A stretch of 54,014 nt of DNA from positions 1 through 54,014 of the forward strand of contig NZ_JAGAXX010000062.1 in NCBI RefSeq assembly GCF_017940815.1, given 5' to 3'. Within the stretch, counting starts at the first letter, position 1. Every line of letters starts with the position of its first letter. Source of the DNA: Methanobrevibacter sp. GTDB taxonomy: Archaea > Methanobacteriota > Methanobacteria > Methanobacteriales > Methanobacteriaceae. The position numbers were made by a program, and so were the translations under genes. Under the pieces are notes generated by a model. The model was not told where the DNA came from. It ran no database searches and saw only the letters and a program-made list of their open reading frames with translations. Shown piece by piece: positions 9,026 through 18,037 of the stretch.

Positions 9026-9889
9026 CTACATTACCTTTTTGAGTAAATTTACAATTTCAGATGGTTTTTTAGCTACTTCAACACCAGCTTCATTTAATGC
9101 TTTGGTCTTACTTGCAACGGTACCTGAACTACCTTGAATGATAGCTCCTGCGTGACCCATTCTTTTGCCCGGTGGTGCGGTTCTTCCTGCAATGTATGAT
9201 ACGACAGGTTTTGACATTTCCTCAGCGATGTATTTACCTGCTCTTTCTTCTGCAGTTCCTCCAATTTCACCGATTAAGACAACCGCATCGGTGTCATCGT
9301 CTTTCTCGAATCTTTTTAATATGTCAACGTAATTGTCCCCGGTTACTGGGTCTCCACCAATACCAACTGCAGTACTTTGACCTATTCCTGCATTGGTTAA
9401 CTCGCTTGCAATCTCATATGTCAATGTACCACTTCTTGAGATTACACCAACATTTCCTTCTGAAAAGATATGTGTTGGCATGATACCTAATTTACCGACT
9501 CCCGGTGAGATGATTCCCGGAGTGTTAGGTCCTATGATTGTGGTGTCCATCTCTTTTGCGTATGCCATGATTTTCATACTGTCATGTACAGGAATATGTT
9601 CTGATATGATAACAACCAAGTCCAAGTGTCTGATTGCTTCAAAAGCAGCATCCTTTGCAAATCTTGCAGGTACAAATATAATTGAAGCGTTAATGTCCAC
9701 TTCTTCAACAGCTTCTTCCATGGAATTGAAGATTGGTATTTGGTCTAAAAACTTCTGACCTCCTTTTCCAGGGGTAAGTCCTGCAACAATATTAGTATTG
9801 TATTTTAACATCTGTTCTGTGTGGAAGGAACCTTGCTTACCTGTGATTCCTTGAACTATACATTTTGTATCTTCATTTAATAAAATCAT
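9026..9889 (-). CDS. sucD: Succinate-CoA ligase (ADP/GDP-forming), alpha subunit
   Basis: The alpha subunit of succinyl-CoA synthetase, which carries the phospho-histidine. At 287 residues it has the family's usual length. The N-terminal CoA-binding Rossmann domain shows [15 protein letters not shown] (about 14-28), and the phosphorylated His is in [12 protein letters not shown] (about 245-256). In methanogens with an incomplete reductive TCA branch the enzyme makes succinyl-CoA on the way to 2-oxoglutarate. The beta subunit (sucC) is not in this window. Good SD (AGGAGGT) before the ATG. The upstream gene ends 11 bp before this start, so it likely belongs to the same transcript. Confidence 0.93.
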   Translation of the reverse strand: MILLNEDTKCIVQGITGKQGSFHTEQMLKYNTNIVAGLTPGKGGQKFLDQIPIFNSMEEAVEEVDINASIIFVPARFAKDAAFEAIRHLDLVVIISEHIPVHDSMKIMAYAKEMDTTIIGPNTPGIISPGVGKLGIMPTHIFSEGNVGVISRSGTLTYEIASELTNAGIGQSTAVGIGGDPVTGDNYVDILKRFEKDDDTDAVVLIGEIGGTAEERAGKYIAEEMSKPVVSYIAGRTAPPGKRMGHAGAIIQGSSGTVASKTKALNEAGVEVAKKPSEIVNLLKKVM

Positions 9890-9900
9890 AATTAACCTCC

Positions 9901-10626
9901 TTATCTCAATATCCTAGTCTTATTTTCAAATGGAACAGCCAAATCTATTACATTTCCATTCATAAAAGCAGTGGCTGAAAATATCACACTGCCTGGCAAT
10001 ACATTACAAGTTGTTCCTCTTTTAACCAAATAAACATTCTTATTTCCAAGTGCAGCTCCAATCATAGCACCTGCCACCACTCCAACAGATTCTATATTTT
10101 CAATAGTAGCAACTACCACAGGATCATCGGTTTCTGGTGATACATATCCCACACCAGGAATCTCTCTTGTCTTTGGCTCGATGAAATCTGACACATCAGT
10201 GCAGTTAGCCATTCCGCGTGCAGCCTCAATTGCAGAGTTAGCAACATCCGCCACAAACGGTTCTCCCCCATATGTATCAAAGCCTAAAACAATAGCGTCA
10301 GGATACCTGTCAGGCCTTATGCTTGCTTGAGCATATGAAATTCCCTCTCCGGCATCTTCAGGATTATCGGAAATTCCAGACAGATCTCCAAAGTTTTCTG
10401 CACTCATCTTTAAAACATTAACAATACCTTCATTGACCTTTTCAAGCAAGTCATCCTCCACAAATGCGCTGATAACAACATCATCACCAGTTACATTTGT
10501 CAATGCTACACTTCTTGCTCCCAAATCTTTTACTGTATGAAGGTTTTTCTCAATAGTTTCTACTAGCTTAGAACTGCAGGATACATCATTTTTTGATATA
10601 TCTGCACCTATAGCCGTAATTTTCAA
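9901..10626 (-). CDS. Conserved hypothetical protein, 241 aa, TTG start
   Basis: I do not recognise the family. The frame can begin at a TTG at 10647, but an SD (AGGTG, 10638-10634) lies 5 bases before a second TTG at 10626. That TTG gives a natural N-terminus, [10 protein letters not shown], and I take it as the start. The protein is soluble, alanine/valine-rich and alpha/beta; there are Gly-rich stretches ([26 protein letters not shown]) that could bind a cofactor or phosphate. Four cysteines are scattered, without a metal motif. It heads the minus-strand cluster with sucD and hmgA, and its promoter lies in the region shared with aroD. Confidence 0.75.
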   Translation of the reverse strand: MKITAIGADISKNDVSCSSKLVETIEKNLHTVKDLGARSVALTNVTGDDVVISAFVEDDLLEKVNEGIVNVLKMSAENFGDLSGISDNPEDAGEGISYAQASIRPDRYPDAIVLGFDTYGGEPFVADVANSAIEAARGMANCTDVSDFIEPKTREIPGVGYVSPETDDPVVVATIENIESVGVVAGAMIGAALGNKNVYLVKRGTTCNVLPGSVIFSATAFMNGNVIDLAVPFENKTRILR

Positions 10627-10756
10627 ATTAACACCTTGTATAATCAATTGATAAAATAAATAAAATATTAAATTTTATTGGTATATATTATGTTTTTTAA
10701 TTTATATAAAGGTTTTAAGAAAATTTATTTAATAATGACAATTATATTATATATTA
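10627..10756. promoter_or_regulatory. Divergent promoter region between the 9901 gene and aroD
   Basis: For aroD, a TATA element TTTATATAAA lies at 10701-10710, which puts the start of transcription near 10733 and leaves a leader of about 24 nt without a clear SD. On the minus strand an A/T box (TAATATATACC, about 10689-10679) can serve the gene that starts at 10626. Confidence 0.4.
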
Positions 10757-11434
10757 ATGTATTCCCAAACCAAAATTGCAATTCCTATTTTTCAGGAAAA
10801 TTGCAAAGATGTAGTCACAGTAGCAAAAGATTGTATCGAAAAAGGTGCAGACGTATTGGAGTTTAGGATAGATGCACTTAAAAATCCGGATATCAATGAA
10901 ATCAAGGATACAATCAATGAAATCAATTTCCCAATGATTGCTACAAATAGAATCAGCTCAGAGGGAGGATCATTTAAAGGAAGCGAAGAGGAAAGATTCA
11001 ACATCCTCTACGAATGCTGCGACCTGGTTGATTATGTCGACATTGAGCTTCAATCAAGTGATGAGTACATTAACAAGATTCATGACACCGGCGTCAAGAC
11101 CATTGTCTCCTACCATGACTTTGAGAAAACTCCTGATTTGAATGAAATAATGTATATTGTTGAAAAGGAACAGGAATTGGGAGACATCGCCAAAGTTGCT
11201 TTCATGCCACAGGATCTGGAAGACACATTGACCATTCTTGCAGTGCTGTCCCACTGTGAAGACACAATTGCAATTTCAATGGGAGATTTGGGAAGCTATA
11301 CCCGAGTGATGGCATCTAAATTCGACTCACCAATCACATTTGCGGCAGGAACTGATGTTACTGCACCTGGGCAAATTGATATCGAAACAATGAAAGCATT
11401 GCTAAATATGGACTTGAACATCATGGATGAGTGA
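10757..11434 (+). CDS. aroD: 3-dehydroquinate dehydratase, type I
   Basis: Third step of the shikimate pathway: syn-dehydration of 3-dehydroquinate through a Schiff base. It is 225 residues long and a TIM barrel. The catalytic His is in SYHDFEKTP (about 114-122) and the Schiff-base Lys in IAKVAFMPQ (about 144-152). EFRIDAL (about 34-40) near the N-terminus is the usual Glu-x-Arg substrate motif, and SMGDLGSYTR (about 174-183) is also typical. No SD precedes the ATG, so translation may need a short or near-absent leader. aroA of the same pathway is in this window at 37887-39209 but not linked. The stop overlaps the region used by the next gene. Confidence 0.93.
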   Translation: MYSQTKIAIPIFQENCKDVVTVAKDCIEKGADVLEFRIDALKNPDINEIKDTINEINFPMIATNRISSEGGSFKGSEEERFNILYECCDLVDYVDIELQSSDEYINKIHDTGVKTIVSYHDFEKTPDLNEIMYIVEKEQELGDIAKVAFMPQDLEDTLTILAVLSHCEDTIAISMGDLGSYTRVMASKFDSPITFAAGTDVTAPGQIDIETMKALLNMDLNIMDE

Positions 11435-11439
11435 TTTTA

Positions 11440-12042
11440 ATGGCTAAAAAATTAATTTTAGCTTTAATTGTACTTATTTTTATATTATTTTTTGCTTTTT
11501 TGATGATTAACAACAATACCGTTAACGTTTATACCGACGGCAAAAATATTAGCGTTGAGACTCGCAGTTTAAACAATATTGATTTTAATTCATTAAACCA
11601 TGAAATCTGCGACTACACTTCACGTGTCATGAACGACACCACCACAAATGCCAGCGGCCTTCATGATGGAATTGAAAACATTTGCATCAGATATGGCATG
11701 AACAACCCTACAATCAATATCAATTCAAGTCTGGGACCCAATCAAATACCCGTTGTTATTAATGTTGACGGAACATCAATGCTTCCAACATTGCAGGATG
11801 GACAGACAGTTCTCATGAACAAGACCCACGACATTCATGTCGGAGACATTGTCGTTGCGGACTCTGAGGAATATGGTGGCATCATCAAAAGGGTTGACCA
11901 GATTAACGGAAATGACATTCACCTAATAAGCGACAACAAAAACATTTCCTATGAATACATAAATGGTGTTCTATATGAGGTTAAAGGTGTAACCACTTGG
12001 GTTGACATTTCAGATATTGGTGGCGTTGTCATTGACTATTAA
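11440..12042 (+). CDS. Signal-peptidase-I-like (S26) membrane protein
   Basis: A 200-residue protein with an N-terminal membrane anchor (about residues 5-25), an extracytoplasmic region of about 85 residues with several Asn-x-Thr/Ser sites, and an S26/S24-type peptidase fold. The nucleophile would be the Ser of DGTSMLPTLQDG and the general base the Lys of GGIIKRVDQ. This Ser/Lys pair resembles bacterial enzymes, whereas typical archaeal signal peptidases use His at the second position. It may process exported proteins, but a non-signal-peptidase role is possible. A GTG at 11431 is in frame; I chose ATG 11440 because AGTGAT lies 4-5 bases upstream. It overlaps or touches the end of aroD. Confidence 0.8.
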   Translation: MAKKLILALIVLIFILFFAFLMINNNTVNVYTDGKNISVETRSLNNIDFNSLNHEICDYTSRVMNDTTTNASGLHDGIENICIRYGMNNPTININSSLGPNQIPVVINVDGTSMLPTLQDGQTVLMNKTHDIHVGDIVVADSEEYGGIIKRVDQINGNDIHLISDNKNISYEYINGVLYEVKGVTTWVDISDIGGVVIDY

Positions 12043-12052
12043 GAAGGGAGAT

Positions 12053-12090
12053 ATGGGAAATAATTTCTTATTTCCCCATGAAAGTTTTTT
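12053..12090 (+). terminator. Hairpin terminator between convergent genes
   Basis: ATGGGAAATAA (12053-12063) pairs with TTATTTCCCCAT (12068-12079), with one bulged base and a 4-base loop, followed by AAAGTTTTTT. The T-run is on the plus side, so it serves the signal-peptidase-like gene. Confidence 0.6.
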
Positions 12091-12106
12091 ATAATTGGTT
12101 TTTTAT

Positions 12107-12445
12107 CTATACTGCCTTATCACCATCCTCTCCGGTTCTTATCCTAATTACGTTATCAACGGGTTGTATGAATATTTTTCCGTCACCGATGTTACCTGTA
12201 TGAGCTCCTTTTATTATTGCATCAGTGATTAAGTCTAATCCCTCATCCTTGACTACAACCTCAACACGGGTTTTTGGAATGAGGTCTATACAGTAGCTTG
12301 ATCCCCTATAGGATTCTCTTATCCCCTGTTGGCTGCCTCTTCCTTTAACTTCAGACACAGTCATTCCTTCACAGCCGACTTCGACTAAAGCCTTTTTAAC
12401 ATCATCAAATTTTTCCTGCCTTACAATGGCTATTACACGTTTCAT
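12107..12445 (-). CDS. glnK: P-II family nitrogen regulator
   Basis: A P-II signal protein that binds ATP, ADP and 2-oxoglutarate and blocks the ammonium channel when nitrogen is plentiful. Length 112 residues, as usual. N-terminus MKRVIAIVRQEKFDDVKKAL; the T-loop (about 37-55) contains the tyrosine of SYRGSSY; the B-loop TGNIGDGKIF (about 83-92) binds nucleotide phosphates; the C-loop arginines RIRTGE follow. It starts 8 bp after the amt stop, the standard amt-glnK arrangement, so it is coregulated with amt and probably binds Amt directly. Confidence 0.93.
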   Translation of the reverse strand: MKRVIAIVRQEKFDDVKKALVEVGCEGMTVSEVKGRGSQQGIRESYRGSSYCIDLIPKTRVEVVVKDEGLDLITDAIIKGAHTGNIGDGKIFIQPVDNVIRIRTGEDGDKAV

Positions 12446-12453
12446 AATATCAC

Positions 12454-13671
12454 CTATGAATTAAAGTTATATGCGGATTCCCTGTGAAGGTTGCTGTCAA
12501 GTCCTCCAACCTCTTCACTCTCTTCCACTCTTATACCGTTCATGGCTTTATCCAATACTTTAGCCAATACGTAACTTATTACAAATGAATATATTATTGT
12601 TGCAATTACACTTATTATCTGAATTCCAACCTGGCCAGGATTGCCATAGAATAATCCGGCAACTCCTCCGATTGATGGAACCGCAAATATACCAGTTGCT
12701 ATTGCTCCCCATACTCCTGACATTCCATGGATACCCCATACATCCAAGGCATCGTCGTATCCAAGTTTTGGTTTTAGGTAATTGATTGCAAAGTATGAAA
12801 TGATTGGAGCGACTGCACCTATTATAATTGCACCAGGAACATCTACAAACCCTGCTGCAGGAGTGATTCCAACCAAACCTGCAACTGCACCGGAAATTGC
12901 ACCAAGCACTGTTGGTTTTCCAACCATGAATGTATCTATTATTGTCCATACAATCAATCCGACTGCTGCAGCAACATTTGACACGATAATTGCATTTGCC
13001 GCAAGTCCATCAGCAGCCAAACCAGATCCTCCATTGAATCCCATCCATCCAAACCAAAGGAGCGCAGCCCCAAGAACTGCATAACCTAGGTTGTGAGGAA
13101 TCAGTGAGGTATCTTTCCTTTTTCCCAAGACCAATGCAACCGCCAGAGCAGATATACCTGAATTGATGTGAACTACTGCACCTCCCGCAAAGTCAAGTGC
13201 ACCCATCTGCATCAGCCATCCTCCTCCCCATACCCAGTGGGCGATAGGGACATATACGAGGCATGCCCATAATGGAACGAATATTACCCAAGCTCTTGTT
13301 CTCATCCTTCCAACTAATGCACCAGACATGATCGCACAGGTCAGACCTGCAAACGCACACTGGAACATTACAAACAATAAAGTTGGAATTGTACCGTTCA
13401 AATCATCCAGTCCAATTCCTTGAAGGAAGAAATTGGTTGGGGAACCTATCAATCCATTGATATCTGTTCCGAATGCAAACTGATAACCGAATATTACCCA
13501 AATTACACTGATTATTGAAAATGCAATGAAAGTTAGAAATATTGTATTTAATAAGTTTTTACGTTTTGATAATCCTCCATAAAAAAATGCCACCGCAGGA
13601 ATACTCATTATAAGCACTAGCAATGTGCAAACAAGTACCCATGCTGTGTCACCAGCACTAAACATAACCAT
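12454..13671 (-). CDS. amt: Ammonium transporter
   Basis: An Amt/MEP/Rh channel in the cytoplasmic membrane. It is 405 residues long with about 11 hydrophobic segments. The two pore histidines are in [12 protein letters not shown] and [13 protein letters not shown]; the family stretch [13 protein letters not shown] is also present, and the N-terminus [14 protein letters not shown] is typical. The C-terminal tail ([12 protein letters not shown]) is the usual docking site for P-II. The gene is followed after 8 bp by glnK and preceded by two palindromes of the nitrogen-regulator type, so it should be switched on under nitrogen limitation. Confidence 0.95.
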   Translation of the reverse strand: MVMFSAGDTAWVLVCTLLVLIMSIPAVAFFYGGLSKRKNLLNTIFLTFIAFSIISVIWVIFGYQFAFGTDINGLIGSPTNFFLQGIGLDDLNGTIPTLLFVMFQCAFAGLTCAIMSGALVGRMRTRAWVIFVPLWACLVYVPIAHWVWGGGWLMQMGALDFAGGAVVHINSGISALAVALVLGKRKDTSLIPHNLGYAVLGAALLWFGWMGFNGGSGLAADGLAANAIIVSNVAAAVGLIVWTIIDTFMVGKPTVLGAISGAVAGLVGITPAAGFVDVPGAIIIGAVAPIISYFAINYLKPKLGYDDALDVWGIHGMSGVWGAIATGIFAVPSIGGVAGLFYGNPGQVGIQIISVIATIIYSFVISYVLAKVLDKAMNGIRVEESEEVGGLDSNLHRESAYNFNS

Positions 13672-13710
13672 TTTATCTTGTCTCTTTGAATTTTTAAATT
13701 GTAATAATAT

Positions 13711-13762
13711 CTTCCGAAGAGTCGGAAGTAATATGTCGGAAGTATACTTCCGATATATAATG
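13711..13762 (-). promoter_or_regulatory. amt-glnK promoter with two NrpR-type operators
   Basis: An 18-base perfect palindrome TCGGAAGTATACTTCCGA (13736-13753) contains GGAA-N6-TTCC, the operator form known for the methanogen nitrogen repressor NrpR. A second inverted repeat, CTTCCGA-AGAG-TCGGAAG (13711-13728), lies 7 bases further toward amt and has the half-sites in the opposite order. On the minus strand a TATA element (ATTATATATC, 13762-13753) sits directly before the first operator, so a bound repressor would cover the transcription start. Assignment to NrpR is inference from the motif. Confidence 0.75.
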
Positions 13763-13932
13763 ATAGAACAACATCACATATAAAGTTTTTGTAAGATTGA
13801 CTAAAAAAATCCAAAAATAATTTTAAAAATACTTTAAAATTCGATTTTTAAAGTAACAAATAAATAATAGCTTTTAAAAAAATAATAATAGTATAGTTTA
13901 ATTTAATAAATCAAATAAAAATAAGTGGTATT

Positions 13933-14253
13933 ATGAGAGGGGCAGTAAAAGCAAATTTAATTGTATTTCTAATAGTTGCAGTCGCTGCATTTTGCATTAG
14001 CGCTGCAGTTGCTAGTTTGACAATTCATGAGGACAATGACTCATACAAATTGTTATCACTTGAAGATGATTCATTCGAACCTAATTATGTATACAAAGTC
14101 CCTACAATAACCCCTAAGAATACCACAAATACAACAAATTCAACTAACACTACAAATATAACTTATACAAACGATACAACAGATGATTGGGACAATTCGT
14201 ACGACTATGATAATTGGGAAACAACATACGGTAGATATGATTATGAGGACTGA
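13933..14253 (+). CDS. Small exported or membrane-anchored Asn/Thr-rich protein
   Basis: A 106-residue protein with an N-terminal hydrophobic segment (about residues 8-29) after a basic n-region, followed by a low-complexity outer part. Residues about 62-80 are rich in Asn-Thr-Thr and Asn-Ser-Thr, candidate N-glycosylation sites, and the C-terminus is acidic and rich in Trp and Tyr (DWDNSYDYDNWE). It has no recognisable domain. SD-like GTGGT lies before the ATG. It is followed after 4 bp by the HD hydrolase gene, so it heads a probable operon. The role is unknown; it could be a surface-exposed accessory protein. Confidence 0.7.
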   Translation: MRGAVKANLIVFLIVAVAAFCISAAVASLTIHEDNDSYKLLSLEDDSFEPNYVYKVPTITPKNTTNTTNSTNTTNITYTNDTTDDWDNSYDYDNWETTYGRYDYED

Positions 14254-14257
14254 TAAC

Positions 14258-15484
14258 ATGAGCGGTAAAAAAAAGTTTATCAGAGACAGTGTCTATGGAG
14301 ATATTCGCCTAACTGAATTTGAAGTAAAAATAATGGACATGCCACAGTTCCAACGTTTAAGGAGAATAAAGCAATTAGGACTGATAAGCCTAATATATCC
14401 TGGAGCAACACACACCAGATTCGAACATTGTGTCGGAACAATGAATCTCGGGTCAAAACTATCCGAAGAGTTGGAATTGGGCAACGATGAGATTGAACTG
14501 ATCAGGGCATCTGCACTCCTGCACGATATCGGCCATGGCCCGTTTTCCCACGTATCCGAGGGAGTCCTATCAGTACCTCATGAGGAATTAACCAAATATG
14601 TAGTGACAAAAACCTCAATGAGAGATTTGCTTGAGGAAAAATTTGACGTGAATGCAATTGTAGACATCGTGAATGGAAAAGGTCACCTGGGCCCAATTGT
14701 TTCAGGAGAGCTTGACGTTGACAGAATGGATTATCTTTTAAGAGACTCCCACAATACCGGAGTATCCTATGGAATAATCGATTATGAGAGAATCATTTCC
14801 AATTTGTCATTGCAAGACGGATTGGTATTGGACATCAAGGGTGTTCAAGCAGCCGAAGGGGCATTGGTGTCAAGATACTTCATGTACCCAAGCGTTTACC
14901 AACATCACACCACAAGAATTGTCAATACAATGTTCAGGCGTGCCCTAAAAAAAATTATTGATAATGGAACAATTAACGAGAATGACATTTACAAATACGA
15001 CGATACCGACATAATTTCAATATTCCGACACTGCGACAATGAATATGCAAACGACATAATGTCCAGGCTCGACAATAGAATCGTGCCAAAAAGGGTCAAG
15101 ACAATCAGGCTAGACAACTTTAAGACACCTGAAAAAATGTATAAGATCAAAGCGGATGAGCTTAGAAAAGCTGAAGAGGAAATTGCAGAAGATTACGGCC
15201 TTGACAAGGATTATGTATTCATAAATATCGCAGAATATCCTCGTTTTGATGAAATGAAAACTCAAGTTAATGTAGATGAAAAACTCTACCCATTAACAGA
15301 AATATCAAACATCATAGGAGCATTGAGTAAGGCAAGATTCAATATTCCTGACATTAGCGTTTACGTTCCTGAAGAGGAAAAATCAAAATTTGACAAACTT
15401 AAACTTGAAAATTACCTGGATTTACCTGAAATAGATCGGGAAAAATTCCACGGCATCCATTATGACCAAATCAAACTATTCTAG
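14258..15484 (+). CDS. HD-domain phosphohydrolase (dNTPase-like)
   Basis: 408 residues, a metal-dependent HD-superfamily hydrolase. Metal-binding residues are visible as the His of HTRFEHCVGTMNLG (about 50-63), the HD pair in ALLHDIGHGPFSH (about 87-99) and the Asp of DVDRMDYLLRDSHNTGV (about 148-164). This is the layout of the dGTPase/SAMHD1-related branch, which removes triphosphate from dNTPs, but the real substrate cannot be read from the sequence. The frame is open upstream; I chose ATG 14258 because the longer version would overlap the previous gene. The next gene, ubiX, is 9 bp away. Confidence 0.85.
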   Translation: MSGKKKFIRDSVYGDIRLTEFEVKIMDMPQFQRLRRIKQLGLISLIYPGATHTRFEHCVGTMNLGSKLSEELELGNDEIELIRASALLHDIGHGPFSHVSEGVLSVPHEELTKYVVTKTSMRDLLEEKFDVNAIVDIVNGKGHLGPIVSGELDVDRMDYLLRDSHNTGVSYGIIDYERIISNLSLQDGLVLDIKGVQAAEGALVSRYFMYPSVYQHHTTRIVNTMFRRALKKIIDNGTINENDIYKYDDTDIISIFRHCDNEYANDIMSRLDNRIVPKRVKTIRLDNFKTPEKMYKIKADELRKAEEEIAEDYGLDKDYVFINIAEYPRFDEMKTQVNVDEKLYPLTEISNIIGALSKARFNIPDISVYVPEEEKSKFDKLKLENYLDLPEIDREKFHGIHYDQIKLF

Positions 15485-15493
15485 GAGAAAAAT

Positions 15494-16042
15494 ATGATAG
15501 TAGTAGCAATTACAGGTGCAAGCGGAGTGATATATGGAATAAGACTCCTTGAAGCACTGAAAGAATTAAAAATTGAAAATAGTTTAGTCATAAGCGACAC
15601 CGCAAAGATTGTTATAGAATCAGAAACCGATTACAATGTTGAGGACGTGATTGAACTAGCAGACACTTACTACAATTTCAACGATTTGACAGCTTCCATA
15701 AACAGTGGATCATTTAAGGCCGAAGGATTGGTCATCGCACCATGCTCCATGAAGACATTATCCTCAATAGCCAATGGATACGGTGCAAATACAATTACCC
15801 GAGTGGCGGACGTGAGTTTAAAAGAAAGAAGACCTACCGTCATCGTTCCTCGTGAAACTCCACTCAGAAGCATTCATTTACAAAACATGCTAACATTATC
15901 ACAAGAAGGGGCTATAATTTTACCTGCAATGCCCGGTTTTTATTCAACACATGACACCGTTGATGACCAAATCAATTTCATTGTGGGAAAAATCCTAGAC
16001 TCATTAAATATTGAAAATAACTTATTTAAAAGGTGGGAGTAA
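15494..16042 (+). CDS. ubiX: UbiX family flavin prenyltransferase
   Basis: Attaches a prenyl group to FMN to make the prenylated flavin cofactor of UbiD-type decarboxylases. At 182 residues it has the family's usual size. Motifs: ITGASGVIYGIRLLEAL at the N-terminus (flavin-binding), LVISDTAKIV, APCSMKTLSSIANG (about 77-90) and the RETPLRSIHLQNML stretch (about 118-131), all characteristic. The SD lies in the 9-bp gap after the HD gene, and the stop codon abuts the start of cbiT. Its UbiD partner is not in the window. Confidence 0.92.
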   Translation: MIVVAITGASGVIYGIRLLEALKELKIENSLVISDTAKIVIESETDYNVEDVIELADTYYNFNDLTASINSGSFKAEGLVIAPCSMKTLSSIANGYGANTITRVADVSLKERRPTVIVPRETPLRSIHLQNMLTLSQEGAIILPAMPGFYSTHDTVDDQINFIVGKILDSLNIENNLFKRWE

Positions 16043-16606
16043 ATGTTAGAAGATAGGGATTTCATTAAATCCTGTGACGTTCCAGGACCTACTAAAGAAG
16101 CCATAAGGGCTATATTATTATACAAATCAGAAGTGACATCCGCCGACAAGGTGGTTGACTGCGGATGTGGAACTGGTGGAATAACCTGTGAGTTTTCACA
16201 GAGGGCTCATGAAGTGATTTCCATCGACACAAACCCTGAAGCAATTGAAGTGACTTCAAGAAATCTTAAGAAATTCGGACTTGGAGACAATGTCACATTA
16301 ATCAACGACGATGGGGCTGAAGCTCTAAAAGATATTGACGACATTGACATTGCCATTGTAGGAGGCAGTGGCAAGCAGCTTGAAAATATCCTGGACATTG
16401 TTGATGAAAAATTAAATTCAAAAGGTAGAATCCTAATTACCGCAATATTGGTTGACACTAAGGTTGAAGCTGTCAATAAGCTTAAGGATTTAGGTTACAA
16501 TCCTAAGTTGATGGAAATTAATGTTTCAAACGGCAGAATCCTTGACCGTGGAGTTTTAATGATTAGTGAAAATCCAATAGCTATTATTACCGCTAAAAAA
16601 CGATGA
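16043..16606 (+). CDS. cbiT: Cobalt-precorrin-6B C15-methyltransferase / decarboxylase (CbiT)
   Basis: A SAM-dependent methyltransferase of anaerobic corrin-ring synthesis, acting at C15 with loss of the C12 acetate carboxyl. Length 187 residues. It starts LEDRDFIKSCDVPGPTKEAIR, as CbiT does, and has the SAM motif VVDCGCGTGGITCEF (about 37-51), the acidic residue at the end of strand 2 (SIDTNPEA) and IAIVGGSGKQLE (about 94-105). Methanogens need corrinoids for the tetrahydromethanopterin methyltransferase (Mtr). It abuts ubiX and has a strong SD (GGTGGGAG) inside the end of that gene. No other cobalamin gene is nearby. Confidence 0.9.
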   Translation: MLEDRDFIKSCDVPGPTKEAIRAILLYKSEVTSADKVVDCGCGTGGITCEFSQRAHEVISIDTNPEAIEVTSRNLKKFGLGDNVTLINDDGAEALKDIDDIDIAIVGGSGKQLENILDIVDEKLNSKGRILITAILVDTKVEAVNKLKDLGYNPKLMEINVSNGRILDRGVLMISENPIAIITAKKR

Positions 16607-16625
16607 ATATATGGAGATTATAAAT

Positions 16626-17387
16626 ATGGACACACATAAAAGATGGAAAATTAAATTTTCCATATTGATGGTTATTTTAATAATTATTATTTATGGATCC
16701 AATTACCTCGTATTAGGTGATGCAGAACATATCATATCCTACATCTGGACCCACTTAGGTTTCATTCCGGTAGATATACTTGTTGTTGCATTCCTGCTTG
16801 ACGAGATTATTGAAAGAAAAGAAAAAGAAGCAATGCTTGAAAAATTGGACATGCTCATGAGCACATTCTTTTCCGAAGTTGGAAACGAGTTGATTACCCA
16901 ATTAAGCACAGTGAACAAATACAAAGCAAGCACTGAAAACTTGAAATCCATCAAAAATTGGGACCAAAAAGACTTTGAAAACAAGTTGGCTGAACTTAAA
17001 GGTACTTCCATTGACTTTCAGGCAGACATCACTCCTGAAGAACGTGAAGAGTTCCTAGAAAACCTAAGGACTTTCCTTGTAAGCAAAAGGGAATTCATCA
17101 TCAATCTGATAAACAATCCTAACTTGCTTGAAAAAGAGGAATTCACCGGCCTAGTCAATGCAATTCTTCACCTCGATGAGGAACTAGAGCACAGGAAAGA
17201 TTTGGCATTAGTCAGCGATGCTGACTTTGGCCATTTGAACGGAGATATGCAAAGAGTATACGACAAGTTGGTTCATGAATGGGTTTACTACTTGAAATAT
17301 CTGCATAAGCATTACCCTTACATGATTGCATTAATCATTCGTACCAACCCGTTCGATGAGGATGCAGACGTATACGTCAAAGATTAA
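16626..17387 (+). CDS. Uncharacterised membrane protein with a cytoplasmic helical domain (253 aa)
   Basis: Two hydrophobic segments near the N-terminus (about residues 10-30 and 45-60) are followed by a charged, mostly helical domain of about 190 residues starting ERKEKEAMLEKLDML, with coiled-coil character. There is no catalytic motif or cysteine cluster. The frame is open from 16611, but GGAG at 16613-16616 points to ATG 16626, nine bases downstream. The gene sits 19 bp after cbiT and 17 bp before the mobA-like gene. I do not recognise the family; the layout suggests a membrane scaffold or sensor. Confidence 0.7.
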   Translation: MDTHKRWKIKFSILMVILIIIIYGSNYLVLGDAEHIISYIWTHLGFIPVDILVVAFLLDEIIERKEKEAMLEKLDMLMSTFFSEVGNELITQLSTVNKYKASTENLKSIKNWDQKDFENKLAELKGTSIDFQADITPEEREEFLENLRTFLVSKREFIINLINNPNLLEKEEFTGLVNAILHLDEELEHRKDLALVSDADFGHLNGDMQRVYDKLVHEWVYYLKYLHKHYPYMIALIIRTNPFDEDADVYVKD

Positions 17388-17404
17388 ACTTGGAGAGATT
17401 TAAT

Positions 17405-18037
17405 ATGAGTAATGAAATTGAAAAAAGTAGTGAAAATATTAAATCTTGCATCGTTTTATGTGGAGGGCAGAGTAGGAGAATGGGTCAGGATAAAGGATCC
17501 ATGATTATTCAAGACAAACCTATGATTAAACATGTCCTTTCTACATTAAATGATGAAATAAATGAGGTTGTAATCGTTTTAAATGACAAGGAAAGGATTG
17601 GCAAATATTCCCAATTCATAAATCCTAAAGATTACACATACAATCTCACATTTGTCGAGGACAAGATAAAAAATAAAGGACCATTGCCAGGAATAATGAC
17701 AGGACTAGAACAGATCAACAGCAACTATGCATTGATATTACCTTGTGATAGCCCATATGTTTCTAAAAGTTATATACATGCTATTTTTAAAGAAATTGAT
17801 GATGAATACCAAGCTATTGTTCCATATCATGATGATGAAAACATGCTAAAAACATCAGAGCCACTCCACTCAATCTACAATAAAAACATAATATCCACAA
17901 TAGAGGATTTATTGGGAGAGGACACATTACACATCAAGGGAATGATAGAAAAAGTCAATGCAAAATTTGTTCTGATTGATAATAAAAAAATAGAAAAAAA
18001 AGAATTTAGAAATCTTAATCGTCCAACAGACATTTAA
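17405..18037 (+). CDS. mobA: MobA-like molybdenum cofactor guanylyltransferase
   Basis: A nucleotidyltransferase of the MobA type, which joins GMP to molybdopterin for molybdenum or tungsten enzymes such as formylmethanofuran and formate dehydrogenases. 210 residues. The GTP-binding signature LCGGQSRRMGQDKG is at about 19-32, GPLPGIMTGLEQI follows at about 93-105, and LPCDSPYVS (about 112-120) holds the metal-binding Asp. SD GGAGAG lies before ATG 17405; an in-frame TTG at 17390 overlaps that SD and is less likely. The stop overlaps the stop of convergent rrp42 by 4 bp. Confidence 0.85.
   Translation: MSNEIEKSSENIKSCIVLCGGQSRRMGQDKGSMIIQDKPMIKHVLSTLNDEINEVVIVLNDKERIGKYSQFINPKDYTYNLTFVEDKIKNKGPLPGIMTGLEQINSNYALILPCDSPYVSKSYIHAIFKEIDDEYQAIVPYHDDENMLKTSEPLHSIYNKNIISTIEDLLGEDTLHIKGMIEKVNAKFVLIDNKKIEKKEFRNLNRPTDI

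Noticed and set aside
12560-12949. A 129-codon minus-strand frame inside amt.
   Set aside because: It is an alternative frame within the well-defined transporter gene, rich in Trp, Cys and Arg as expected of a shadow frame.
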